Of a stretch of 64,000 bases of DNA, positions 33,915 to 45,425 are shown in pieces. The DNA is from Lepidodermella squamata (taxonomy: Eukaryota > Gastrotricha): assembly GCA_047495785.1 (NCBI GenBank), contig JBLDXI010000009.1, forward strand, positions 3,038,001-3,102,000, written 5' to 3'. The notes under the pieces were generated by a model that saw only the letters and a program-made list of their open reading frames with translations, ran no database searches and had not been told where the DNA came from. How positions within the stretch are numbered: the stretch's first letter is position 1; each line of letters starts with the position of its first letter. The translations under genes and the position numbers were made by a program.

Positions 33915-36183
33915 ATGGACTACAGCAGTGTAGCTTTCCCAGACAGTCCTAAAGGATCTTTCGTATTCATCGACTACATCGTGGTAGCTCTGGCCATCAT
34001 CGGCAACATCATCGTGCTGGACAGTGCCCTCCGTGTTAAATTCGACCTGTCGGGCTACCGGCGTTTTCTTATCAGCCTTATTTGCTCAGATTTATACATT
34101 TCCCTTGTTCATGGCATCACTTTTTGCCTGCCATTCGCCAGCCGCTTTATTGGGCCATGCAATGGAGATTTGATTCGCATCCTGCAAATTGTTGGCTTCA
34201 TCGCTAATCTATTAAATTTATGCGGGATGAGTGTTGATCATTACATAGGAATCGTAAGTTGACCGCATACCCCTTTGTATCAGGCTTAATAAGCACTTTC
34301 AGTTGCATCCACTCCGATATCGCCAAATCATGTCTAGACGGAAAACAATCATTACTTTGGCATTAATTTGGATAGTCTCTTTCAGTTTAGGTGAGGAAGT
34401 CGCGGGTTTTAATCATTCAATACACACCCAATTGTTTATCAAAAATAGGTTTCATCGAAGTTTTGCTGGCTTTTGCTTTCCAAGCCGTCGATATGATAAT
34501 ACCTCTAGAGAAGCAAAGCAGCGATGAAATGACAACGCTGGGTCCTGAAATTACCATGAAAGAAGACATTTCAGAATACGATTTTATTAGCCAAGCTTCG
34601 GGGAGCACGAAACTACCTCTAGTTAGCGACAACTTTGATTCAACTCTGCTAGCATTCTTCAACTGGCCCCCATCAATTGACGAAGCTCTCAAATCGATAG
34701 CCAGTGGAAATGAGTTAGCGTCGCGATGCCGTTATAAGTTAATAGAATTTATTTTACTAGTTCTTCGCTTAGCATGTCACTGGAAGAAATCATTGCCAAT
34801 CATACCGGAATGCTAACGATTCTCCCGAACGACATCGGCCCATCAGGATGGTGCGCTATTGCAAAGCACAACGACAACATTTGGCTTGAGTTCTGCGTTA
34901 TGACGTAAAATGCATTTTTTCATCAAACTTTACTCAATGTTATACCTAGATTGACGGTGATCTGCTTTGTATTTCTGATTTTCTGCTATGGCCGGATTTT
35001 CAAAGAGGTAGTTTCTTACAAAAGCAGGAATGACACTAACAAATCGGACCGAAAAATGAAACGCCTCATCATCACCACATTTTTACTACTGGGATCTTTC
35101 ACTCTATGGTAATTTATCGAATTCGATTTCCCAAGAAATTCTATTTCGTTTTTAAAAGTTGGGTACCTTTTGTTACCATCGAGTTCACGATGATAATAAT
35201 CCTCAATAACAACTTCAATGTAACTGATGCATCAACTCTCAGCGAATCAGCAAGGTATGACTTCAGTTTCTCAATACGACCGAATTAAACACTTCTTTTC
35301 CAGCTATTTCGCTTTACATAATGGGGTAAGTGATGTTTCTGCTATCTGAAAGATGAATGCTGATTTTTACTATTACTATTGACAGCTACACACCCTCTTC
35401 CTTTTCGCTCCTCTGCTCGACCCCATCATCTATGCAGCTCGAATTCGAGTTATTCGTCGCAATGCCATTTACAGGTACGGCCGAATGGTCATCTGTTGCC
35501 GAGGATACATCCAACGGCAGGAAGAAAGATACCGCAGGCGGAACAGCTTTATCGGCGCCCAACTCACTATAGGATCAACCACCCCCGGAATCTCGTCAGC
35601 TCGCATGAGCGAAGACCACGACGCTAATGACGGCTTAATACCGCTTTTGTATCGAGTGACTGGAAATCAGGAAACCAACTACGGATCGATAAAAGAGTCT
35701 CTATCGACCAATGTTAGCCGGCCGATTGGACTACACCGCAAACTGACTTGGCTACCATCTGTAAAGAAGAAGAGTCAGATTCCTGATTCAGATGTTCAAG
35801 ATGTAGCTGGTGATAGTAACATTATTGTCCCAAGTGCTACAGCGGAAAGCGGAAAAGTTATTTCGAGGGATTTATCGGCTGGCGATGATGATGTTTTCGA
35901 TTCTACGGATTCAGATTCCGGCTCAACCCCGCAATCGCTCTACCATCTCTCGATAATCGGAGGTGTCTCCGACTTGTTTGAAACCAGTGATGCTTGCCTT
36001 AAACGATTTTTTGCTAACAGCCATAAGCTCTTTAAGGGTCCTGACCTTGATATGATTGAGTCACCAAAGCTAGACATTCTTTCGACTCCATTAATTCCTA
36101 GTCATTTACACAAGTCCAAAACGATTTCTTTATTCCCGTCATATCGCGTAGGTTGTATCTCACCGTCAGCTAAGGAATCTTGA
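33915..36183 (+). CDS. R6: rhodopsin-like GPCR, sister of R5
   Basis: Exons 33915..34253, 34303..34390, 34449..34713, 34773..34904, 34950..35108, 35159..35254, 35304..35325, 35386..36183; 632 residues. PDSPKGSFVFIDY, TM1 IIGNIIVLD, TM2 LICSDLY, TM3 SVDHYIGI (D108), LHPLRY. The loop-2 intron leaves a split GA/C codon as in R5. SGWC precedes TM5 and the TM5 intron follows VMT. CYGRIF, CWVP, a 22-nt microexon (YFALHNG) before TM7, DPIIYAARIRVIRR. The tail has ACLKRFFANSHKLFKG, the R1/R5/R8 motif. The last intron found in most siblings after VIRR is absent here and in R5. In the 34.7-kb stretch the exact donor was set by homology with R5; other donors break the phase. Confidence 0.85.
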
Positions 36184-36377
36184 AACTCCTAATGAAGCAT
36201 GTAGGAGGTTTACAAATAAATGTTCATACGTAATGCAAGGTGGACGTTGGTTGCGAATGTGACTCAGAAACTGTATCGAGTTACCAGCGTAAGGCACGTT
36301 TATGCGGAGTAAAGCAGTGCCATCCCCCAATAATTGAAATATCGCTGAGAAATATTAAAAAGTCATTTCGTTAACAC

Positions 36378-36862
36378 ATGTCTCCGTATGTTTTCGGACT
36401 GCTGATTCTTATATGGGCTATGCCAGGATCAGAGCAGCGGAAAGCAACAAAGCTCATACCTACTAGGAGTACCCCTCGTAATGGAACTCGCCCAACACAG
36501 CCAACAATAAACCGAACTGCAACAATACGCAAATCGTCGAAATTATCGCTCCGCCGATATAAAACAACGACCGTTTCTAAGATTCGTGATCATCCCATAA
36601 AGGACTTCAAAAAGACAAACCTTGTATTGGGGCGAATAGCTGATATAACGAGTGGTTTATGCGTGAAATGCTTTCGAGTAATCATTTTAAAATTGATCGA
36701 GCATATATAAGCTGATTTGCTTTTTCTTACTCTCAGGGAACGGACACTCGAAAACTTCTGCGATGCCTGGGAGAGCCGCCCCTTCCCTTTCGCGTCACTC
36801 TGCTAAAAAACCATTGTCCTGATACGATAATGAGAAGTGACTTTTTCTTATTAAACTTCTAG
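36378..36862 (+). CDS. SP2: small secreted four-cysteine protein
   Basis: Exons 36378..36677 and 36737..36862, 59-nt phase-0 intron, 141 residues. Signal peptide VFGLLILIWAMPGSE, then a strongly basic, Thr/Arg/Lys-rich middle with N-linked sequons (NGT, NRT) and a C-terminal module: LCVKCF (C95, C98) closing exon 1, KLLRCLGEPP and RVTLLKNHCP (C110, C127) in exon 2. Cys spacing C-x2-C-x11-C-x16-C. AATAAA at 36898-36903. Homologous to SP1 in layout and in the last module, while the middle differs freely. The basic middle has KR/RR-type sites (LSLRRYK) that a proprotein convertase could cut, so a peptide precursor is possible. Neighbours are R6 and R7. Confidence 0.7.
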
Positions 36863-37708
36863 CAGTTGTTCAACCGAGTTCAGTGCTTATTTATGGTAAT
36901 AAAAGGATGATATATGCTGTTATAAAACACTGACAATTAATTTGCTATAATAAGTTGCTGATCAGTTTGCTCGAGAATTAGAGCCTCAGGTGACACGATA
37001 AGCCCTTACGAATTTTCACCCGTGTAATTAAATTGTAGTCATTATAAGCCCGGGGCACTTCTCCGATCGCATTGAAGTCCTTATGACCTGATTGTCTTAA
37101 TAATCAGAACAAGCTCTGACAAAATTTAAGAATAAAGCTGCTTTTCAGGGTTAAATTCACAGCCGTGTTCCAGAATACCTAAGTTTCGTATGAAGGCATT
37201 TCACTCTAACGAATTATGCAAGTGACGCCCTTCCGTTGATGAGAAACTTCATGGCTTCCGAAAAGCTCAAAGTAGTAGCAAGTATCGCGCAATTTTTAGC
37301 GAGAAAAATTCGGTTTAGATCGATGTCTAACATCGGAAACCTATATCCACCGGGAACATCGGTTCACGCTTTTGTGCTGCTACCCGGGCCCATCAATCAA
37401 ATTATCCGCAGCGCAGCCTGCGTCCGTCACTTATCGATTTTAATTTTGTAAATATTATTTTTTCGGATGACGCGCTTATATCGAGCCTGGAGTATTCATA
37501 AAATAATTTAACGCACTATTTGGATTGCTTTTTCACTCTATATCTTTTCAATTGATTGCAGCGCTAAGTAACCAATATTTATGATTAAATAGCAACTGTA
37601 TGCTCATATCATTAGAAAAAACTTTTATTCATTTAGACAAATTACTCCCCGAATCTTTGCGCAATGTCTTGATGTAACGCGATATTTCTTGTTTTCAATT
37701 TCGACGAA
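36863..37708. other. gap SP2-R7
   Basis: Poly(A) signal of SP2 at 36898-36903; otherwise no gene seen. Confidence 0.4.
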
Positions 37709-39727
37709 ATGTCGGTCTCTCAGGCATTGCTTGGCGGTCCGAAGGGTTTTTTCGTCCTCTTCGACTACGCCTTCTCTTCTGTTGCCATAGTCGCTATTTC
37801 CCTGGTCCTCAAAGCCGCGTTGAAATGTCGCTTCGATTTGGTCGGCTATCGTTACTACCTGATTTCGCACCTAATAAGTGGACTATGGCTTTCCGTGGTC
37901 AACTGGGCTGCATTTCTATATCAGGGCATTTTCATGCCGCTGTACCTCGGCGGGACTGGGAAGAATTCTGATGCTGTAAAATGTACGGCTGACTTCCTGA
38001 GAAGTCTTCAACTAGTCGGCTATTTCGCAACTCTTCTCAATCTAGGCGCAATGTCATTGGATCACTACATTGGCATTGTAAGTCCGCATTAACTTCGTTA
38101 TACGCGATGTTTATTTTCGTTGTCTCATAGCTCGACCCACTATGTTACGCTAGAGTGAGTTTCTAATCCGTCTTTATCTCGTTAATGAAGAACATGTTTT
38201 TAATCATTTTTCAGTTCGCTAAAGCTAGTAGAAAAATAGCAATTTCCATTTGGATCGCCTCTTCTGTGATAGGATTCTCTGACTATGTTGCAACTACCGG
38301 CATTTACTTGTTTGCGGGCAAAGGAAGTGCTGAATTTGATCCTGTTACCATCAATACGAGCCTATCTAACTTGTCTACGGCCAGCCCTCTCCACATTACT
38401 TTCCGCTATGGTGGACAAACGAAATTCGATAGCCTGAAATGGATCGCAAAGCAAAGCAAGCTGGCCAAAGAAGGAAAGCCAGCTGCAGTTGCCAAGTATA
38501 GCAATTTTTCCAACTATGACCTAGAAAATATGGTCAAAGTCATGTCAAACAAAAGCAGTAGCGATAGGTAGATCTCGTCCGCTGGAAGATTTTGTTTATT
38601 AACTTGTTGTCCCTTTCAGCGAAATGGCTTCAAATGCTGAGTCTATTCTGCTGGATATTCTTTGGGATTCTTTGAATATGTCGATGTCTTCCGTCGTCAT
38701 ATGGCTTCCTGGTAGTCAAACGAGTTGGTGCGGGATACATTCTCGTGGAAAGCCAGTCCTCGAAGTCCTTGTCATGGCGATGACCTTAATTTGCTTGGCT
38801 TTCCTCATCATTTGTTACGCCAGGATTTTTCACGAGGTAATCAAATGTCTGATTATCAGTCAAGCCTTTCTATTTTAGAATTAGGTTCGTGGAGTGGTTA
38901 ATATTTCAAGCAAAACTGTTCGAAAATTGACAGCTACAACATTCCTACTCCTGACAACTTTTGTTCTGTGCTGGACACCATTTATGGTACATCTGAATTC
39001 TTCGAAGCATTGATAACCTAATTTTGACACAGGTAACGGAACTGGTCATGTTAATTTGGATAACATACGTGTGCCATTCGTCTTCCGACACGACATGCAT
39101 GACCAGGTTCACTGATGGAACTGGGCACCAGTAAGCTTCGCCTAATGCATTTTGCTCGATTATCAAATAACTTCATTTTTTTACTACAGAATCTTTTACA
39201 CCCTGAACAATTTCTTCAATAGTGCGATCATTTTTTATCCGCTTTTGAATGCCATAACGTACACAGCTCGAGTTCGCGTTATCCGAAAGTAAGTCTTTAG
39301 TATCATCAGCAACAATTGTTCGTCATTTGTAATCTCCCACAGGCGGATAATTCGCGACTTTGGCCGGTGCTTCCCCTGCGTCAAAACGTATGTCGACAAA
39401 ATGATGAGCGCGCAGAGATCAAACTTATATAATACCTACAAAATTCGGCGAAGAAGTTCCTTAGATAATGCTGCGATGAGCATGGACGAAAAACAGCAAG
39501 CAATCCGGCAAGAACTGCTTCCGTTTCTCTACAGAACCCACCATAGCAGAGCAAGTCTCGCTAGAAAATCGAGTAGCCTCCATCCAGACGGGTCGAACAG
39601 TTTTTACAGTAATATTGTGAAAGCACAGACCAGCCTCGACACGAGGCGGTTAATGGTTGTTGCTTGTGAGGAAGCTTGCATCAAGGAATCGCCTTTCGAA
39701 GATGCGAAAACCAATCCTGTAATCTGA
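37709..39727 (+). CDS. R7: rhodopsin-like GPCR with altered TM1, TM2 and TM7 motifs
   Basis: Exons 37709..38077, 38131..38154, 38215..38567, 38620..38836, 38885..38986, 39033..39130, 39190..39288, 39343..39727; 548 residues. LGGPKGFFVLFDY, TM1 without Asn (IVAISLVLK), TM2 HLISGLW with Gly at the Asp site, KCTADFLR then SLDHYIGI (D118), and a 24-nt microexon LDPLCYAR. Sequons NTS, NLS, NFS, NKS and NMS in loop 2; SWC before TM5. CYARIF, CWTP, TM7 NAITYTAR. Tail RRSSLD..AIRQELLPFLYR as in R4. The loss of the TM1 Asn, TM2 Asp and TM7 DP suggests altered or lost sodium-site control, yet the gene is intact in every exon. Confidence 0.84.
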
Positions 39728-42021
39728 CTGGAACAGATTTTTCTATGAGTAAAGGAAATAAAATGAATACATTTTTTAAGCTCATTCATACACATAATGT
39801 ATTAAATGAGATTTTTTGCTTGCGTGGAATGGGTTAGAGAGACCACTTATGCCGGCTTGTCGAATGAGATTACAAAAAGCGTGTAATCTGACGCATTGTC
39901 AGATCTGCGTTACCTATTTTGCTGACATTTGATTTAATAATATGTTGTTATTTACGCTCAACATATTTGGATGAACCGTAGTATATGAGCCTCAGAAGAA
40001 CAATTGCTGGAGATCGTTTGCTGCAGCCGGACATTAGCGCACAAAGGGGTGCGATAATGATTGGAATGATGCGTTTTTAAGGATTCGTTTCTGCTATGTA
40101 TCAGCCACACCTCTGATAACTACTTTCCTTGCATTCTACCATGCGTGGTCTTTTATCCCTGATCCAGTATACATTGATCGCAACTTTAACCTAGTATTTC
40201 GTAGAGCAAAATATACGGCTCTCCTTCAGCTACCGACTCTTGACTTACATTTTTAGCATCTCAAAATAATCGTGAGACCTAGAAGGCATACTATACTTCA
40301 CGCACTATAAAATTCAATTTATTTTATAGGCAGGAATGGATTTAAGTTTAAGGTAGCCACTTCCCTTTTATCAGCTTAAAGAGTTTGCTAAATTATTTAC
40401 TGGCGGTTTCCAGTCAATAATTTATCGATCATTCGGTATTCAGCATTATTAGGCCTCGGATTTAAGAAATCGATTGGTTACATAGCTTTTTTGCTGAACA
40501 AATATTATCGTTCAATATATCTTTATCATTACTTCAAAGGTATCATTAAGTATATATTTCTCTCGCTGTGGTGCAATTATCGCAATCATCAGAACAATAA
40601 ATTAAGATACGATTCGCATCTTCCACGGAGCGTCTTTCTTAGCCAAATGCTGACCATAATGCAGGCTCCTTGCCTTGGGCCTAGAATCGGTCAGCGTTAA
40701 TTTGAAAGACTTACTCACAGCCTTGGGCGTTCGTCACGAAACCTTATTTTCATGAATTTTTAATGCTCAAATTTTGCGGCATGCTTCTTAGTTGATAAAA
40801 AAACACAATCTGTCTGCGAATTTATCGATCCAGCTTCCTTCACAGGCCGCATGTTCTTAATTTCAAATCACAGTGGTGTTGCTGTGCCGTATCGCAAAAT
40901 TGCGTGATTTCGTCACCTGATGAAGGGACACCCCTGCATCGCCGCTCAAAGAAACAAATTATATTATACCATTGCGATCGTGCAATATTGAATTAATAGC
41001 CGCACTTGTGTCTTGCTGGGTTCGCGCACGTAAACAAGTTAGCACGGTATGCCCGTACCTGGTGCTGCAGTCGGCACGCGTGAGTGGCTTTCTCTATTAC
41101 CGGTGTTGCCAAGCGGCGCGCACGCAGCAATTTTGCGCCTTTTTTTCTTACCAGCCAGCGCGATGCAAAATAGATTTTTTTACAATTCATCGTCATCAGC
41201 GGCAGCAGTAATAAATTTACATCTTCTAGAAGGGTCGGAGTTGAACTTCTTTACCGGTAGCTTATTACGGCAGCAACTGCTGCCATTTCAAGAAATAAAT
41301 AGCCGTTCAACAATCGTGATTGCTTTATTGTAGATTTTTGCATCATTGCCAGGCCAGGCCAGTACATAGTAAAACATCAGCAAAAAAATCAGTCTATTAT
41401 CGTTTTTTTCACTTCACCCCGCGCCGTAATAAATTTACTGTATATGTCCACATGGCTAAACACGACAAAAGTGATTAGCCGGCAATATATATATCGCATA
41501 CACTACAAATTTATATATCGATGAGCAGCGATAAAAAAAATTTGAAGTTTTTTTGTGTCCAAATTCGTCCCGCGAGATCTGCCGTTTTATTCGCATCGAC
41601 TGAGCTCGGGACTGCTGCGACCCGGTTCTCAATATATGCGCGAGCCCCGATTTGATAAGCAGATGATTCGCTTCACTGGATTATGCGCGTGAGAACAAAA
41701 CAAGCTATCAACACTAGTTCTATACTTCCTCTTATACTCTATTTCACCCACCTTTCTTATTACAAACGTCCTGAATTCGCTTGTGCCAAAGGGACAACCC
41801 TTCTATACCGAATAGGATGAAAAGACTCCATTGATAAACCCGTCTGGCCCTTTTGTATAATGATCGTATTTTTCGAGTGCATTGCAGGTCGATGAATCTG
41901 TCGCTGTATTTACGTATTCTAGGTACTTACATGCCAGATCAGTGTATCATGTCTTGATCTCCATGATAATCCTCGCGTCGATAAATTTGTGAGAGCCTAG
42001 CGCTCGGCTGTCGACACAGCG
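39728..42021. other. 2.3-kb gap R7-R8
   Basis: No receptor, peptide or transposon signature. AT-rich with TATATA runs near 41485 and 41513. Frames near 40972-41333 are short and unlike any family I know. Confidence 0.4.
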
Positions 42022-44838
42022 ATGGAAGACGACGAATCGGCGACAGATGCCGTGGGGCCTATGTTCCTGCAGGGTCCCAAAGGCTACTTCATACTATTCG
42101 ACTATTTCGTATCTATACTGGCAATTTTAGGCAACGCCCTAATCCTGCAATGCGTGCTCAAAGTGCAGTTCGAGTTGACTGGTATATTACCTTGTAAATG
42201 ATGAAATCATCTTTCAGCCATGTTATTTCTGTCTAGGTTATCGACAGTTTCTGATCTCACTCGCAATAAGCGATCTGTACATCGTGAGTCCATGATTATA
42301 CTTCTAAGATTTCGGCAATTAACGATTGTTATTATTTGCTTTAGTGTTTTGTCAACATATTAACGTTTATTTACTCCGCCTTAATGATGTATTACCCGAA
42401 TCCGGAATTTCAAAAATGCGGTGCCGATATTCTCAGATCGATGCAATTTTGCGGTTTCTTTGCAAATCTTCTCAATCTATGCGGTAAGTTTTTCTCAATT
42501 TTCCCCTCCCTTAAAAGTTATAACTCTTAATCTAGGAATGAGTGTTGATCATTTCATCGGCATAGTCTACCCTCTGCGCTACTGTGATGTAAGTAAGCTA
42601 CCGACTGAAATGGCCCTAATTGTATTCATTCTTTTTCAGTTTATGAGTCCGAAAATTGCTCGAATGGCTGTTGTGTCAATATGGATCGTCTCAATAATAA
42701 TTGGTGAATATCGATAATTGTTAACTCCCATTGTCGGAAAAACCTCGTTTTCGATAGGTTTTGCTGATTTCCCGATTTCGTTGGGAATGTATTTAGTTCA
42801 GCAAAATCAAGCAACCTCAGTTACGGCAAGCATGATGCAGACCACTCCTATGCAAACACTCGAGCCTATTGCATTCACTTCGTCGAGTAACAAATCGCCT
42901 ATTGCGCCTCTTCGATTCGGTTTTCCCAATGCAGATGCCAACAGTCCAGATGGAAATTACTCCGATTTTGCTGGGGAAGAATCACGAGACAATCTTGATA
43001 ATTACATCATGTCAGCTGACTTGGGAGACATTTTAACGTCACTTGTGGGAGGGTTAGCTCAGTCGAACCAAATGCCTTCATGTAATTACTTTTTATCTCA
43101 GGAATTTGCAGAGAGAGTTTGGGATCGAAGTTAACGATACAACGAAAGATAAGCTGAAAAACATCATTAGAGTTATCGAACAACCAAAAGCTGAGCAGAC
43201 TAGCTTCTGCACTACTTCTCATCCCAACCGAGGCTGGCTGGAGTTTTCCGTCATGGTAAGGCATTTCTTCTGAGATTGCTCTCACGACTATATTTTCGAT
43301 TGGTTTAGACATTGACAGTCATCTGCTTTTTCTTCCTGTCGATATGTTACGGCCGAATCTTTAAGGAAGTATTCGGCAGTGTCGACCAGGCTGAAAGAAA
43401 TATTCGAAAGTTGATTATTACTACGTTCATTCTCCTCGGTGCTTTCACAATGTAAGAACTTTGAAATTCACGTCATCGAAAAATATAACTAACGTTTTTC
43501 AGATGTTGGATGCCTTGTAAGTTCATTTTCTCTGAGAGGGATTTTTTGTAATTTTTTAATACTGTAGTTATGATTTTTGAGTTCATCATGGTTATCACTT
43601 TGTACATAAATGCTGGCACAGCAATGTCATCATCGGCTAGTCTCTTTATAGTTAACAATGTGGTAAGTGATAATTTGAATATTCATAAAAATATTATTGC
43701 AATTCATCTTCTTTGATAGTTTAATTCTATGCTTATCTGTGCCCCTTTACTCGATCCTTTGATCTATTCTGTTCGGATGCGAATAATCAGAAGGTGAGTC
43801 ACTTCCTAATATCAAACTATGATTTGAATTTCGATGTAATTTAGATACTTCTTGATGAGATATAAACGATTTATGCCGTGTTGTAAAGCTTACATCGATA
43901 AGGCGGTAACACGCCGGCCGACCTTCGCAATGACCTCAGGACCTAGCCATTCATCGATGGCGAATCGGAAAGCGAACAGCGTGATGACTCAGCAACGTGT
44001 CGCTGAAGCAAATGGCCTGGGCAGTCCGGCGAGCCTGAAAATAGACCACAACTACGTGCAGCATGAGAAGAAGAAGAGTTACGAAGCTACGTCGCCACTT
44101 CTCGAGTCTGGGAAGCATTCGAGCGCGGTAAGTCGACCTCCGGCTATCTACACCGCTGGCAATAGATACCGGCAGAAGATGAAGGAGTTGGACATGAAAG
44201 AACAGGCTCGAATCAACATGATGAAAGGAAGTCCTCAGGCCAAGTACGAGGCCAGGCGGCACTCCAGTATCCATGCTTGCGACTCATCGCCCTCCCTGAA
44301 GGTGAGGATGCTCTACGACAAAAGGCCCAGTCTCAAGTCATCGAAGAGCAACAGTGATTTGATTGAGGAAGGGAATGAAGAGCCACCGCCAACGAATAAC
44401 GTTGATCAGGAGGACAAAGGATTGACCTGTTTGATTCATTCTAGGAACGAAACTCCGTCAAAATCTCCTCGCCCGCGACCTCCTAATCAGTTGTTGATAG
44501 ACCAATCAGTAATGACTGATTATGTGCCTATATGTTCCTGCCAGTCTCCGCCGTCTGTTGCCAGCCCTAAGTCAATTGAATTCGGTAGTTCGGATGAAGT
44601 CATTCAAAAGTTCCGCGGCAATGCGAGTAGGCTGATGGATTTCGAAGAGCCGCAGAATAACGCAATTTTGTTGACGCGACTTGCCCGAGCTGGTTACCCT
44701 GGTACAGATCGCCTACCCCGCAAGCAATTGAAGGCACTCGGCCATTTGAATAATCGCGTTTTGATGGGCAAGTCGCCAACAATGGGCGATCTATCAACGC
44801 CGGCTGATGACTTGTATGTGGTCACGACTAATTGCTGA
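42022..44838 (+). CDS. R8: rhodopsin-like GPCR, twelve exons
   Basis: Exons 42022..42181, 42237..42283, 42345..42483, 42536..42588, 42640..42703, 42758..43061, 43102..43255, 43309..43451, 43503..43516, 43568..43662, 43720..43793, 43845..44838; 746 residues, the most intron-rich member. LQGPKGYFILFDY, TM1 ILGNALIL, TM2 LAISDLY, KCGADILR, SVDHFIGIVYPLRYCD (D120). The intron in loop 2 (43062-43101) is only 40 nt with a GTCGAA donor and is the least certain; a 67-nt alternative also keeps frame. SFC before TM5, CYGRIF, a 14-nt microexon encoding CWMP, TM7 DPLIYSVR. The 330-residue tail contains VIQKFRGNASRLM, related to R1, R5 and R6. Confidence 0.83.
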
Positions 44839-45425
44839 CTATTCAGATAAGACTATGCTTTTCGGTACCTTATGATCTCGGTATTACAACCTTGCGTAGT
44901 GATTTTCGAACCGGTGATTCAGGTATTATATAAATTATTTCCTAAAGAAATCATGCGCTTCCAGTTGCGACTGACCATTTGAGTTATTATGCTTTATACT
45001 TACTTGTTTCTCAGCTCTATACCCTCACTCAATTTCCTAATAAATGTTATAAATCCTGGACTGCCTATCTTAATAACTAATGTTGGTTTTTCACAGAGAA
45101 ATGATAAATAATAAAGTCAGCTAATGTGCGCCAAATATTTTGAGAATTAGTACCATATCCTGGCCTGCCGCATGTTTTAATTATATTTCACGTCGATAAC
45201 AGGCACTGTAAAAGACGTGAAGAGCCGGCGAGGCAAAATGAAGCATTAGCATGCATGATTTGCCGCGCATCAGCTCTTTGCATTGACTCTCTGAATGATT
45301 CAATTAGTATTAATGTATCGGCGCGTCGGATGACGCGAAAGACTACCCACCGCGCTACTTGGTTTCGTGGTTTCCGCCACTGAATACAAAAAAATATTAA
45401 CACAATGACATTTTTATGATGCAAA
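44839..45425. other. gap R8-R9
   Basis: A 40-codon frame near 44990 with a hydrophobic start is seen but has no support. No gene called. Confidence 0.35.

Noticed and set aside
33719-33916. Minus-strand frame starting at the R6 start codon (amphipathic beginning)
   Set aside because: It arises because CCATGG is palindromic; no motif, no splice or poly(A) support.
40972-41333. Overlapping frames in the R7-R8 gap with some Cys or hydrophobic residues
   Set aside because: No start context, no family motif, and no matching exon; chance frames in a GC-richer patch.
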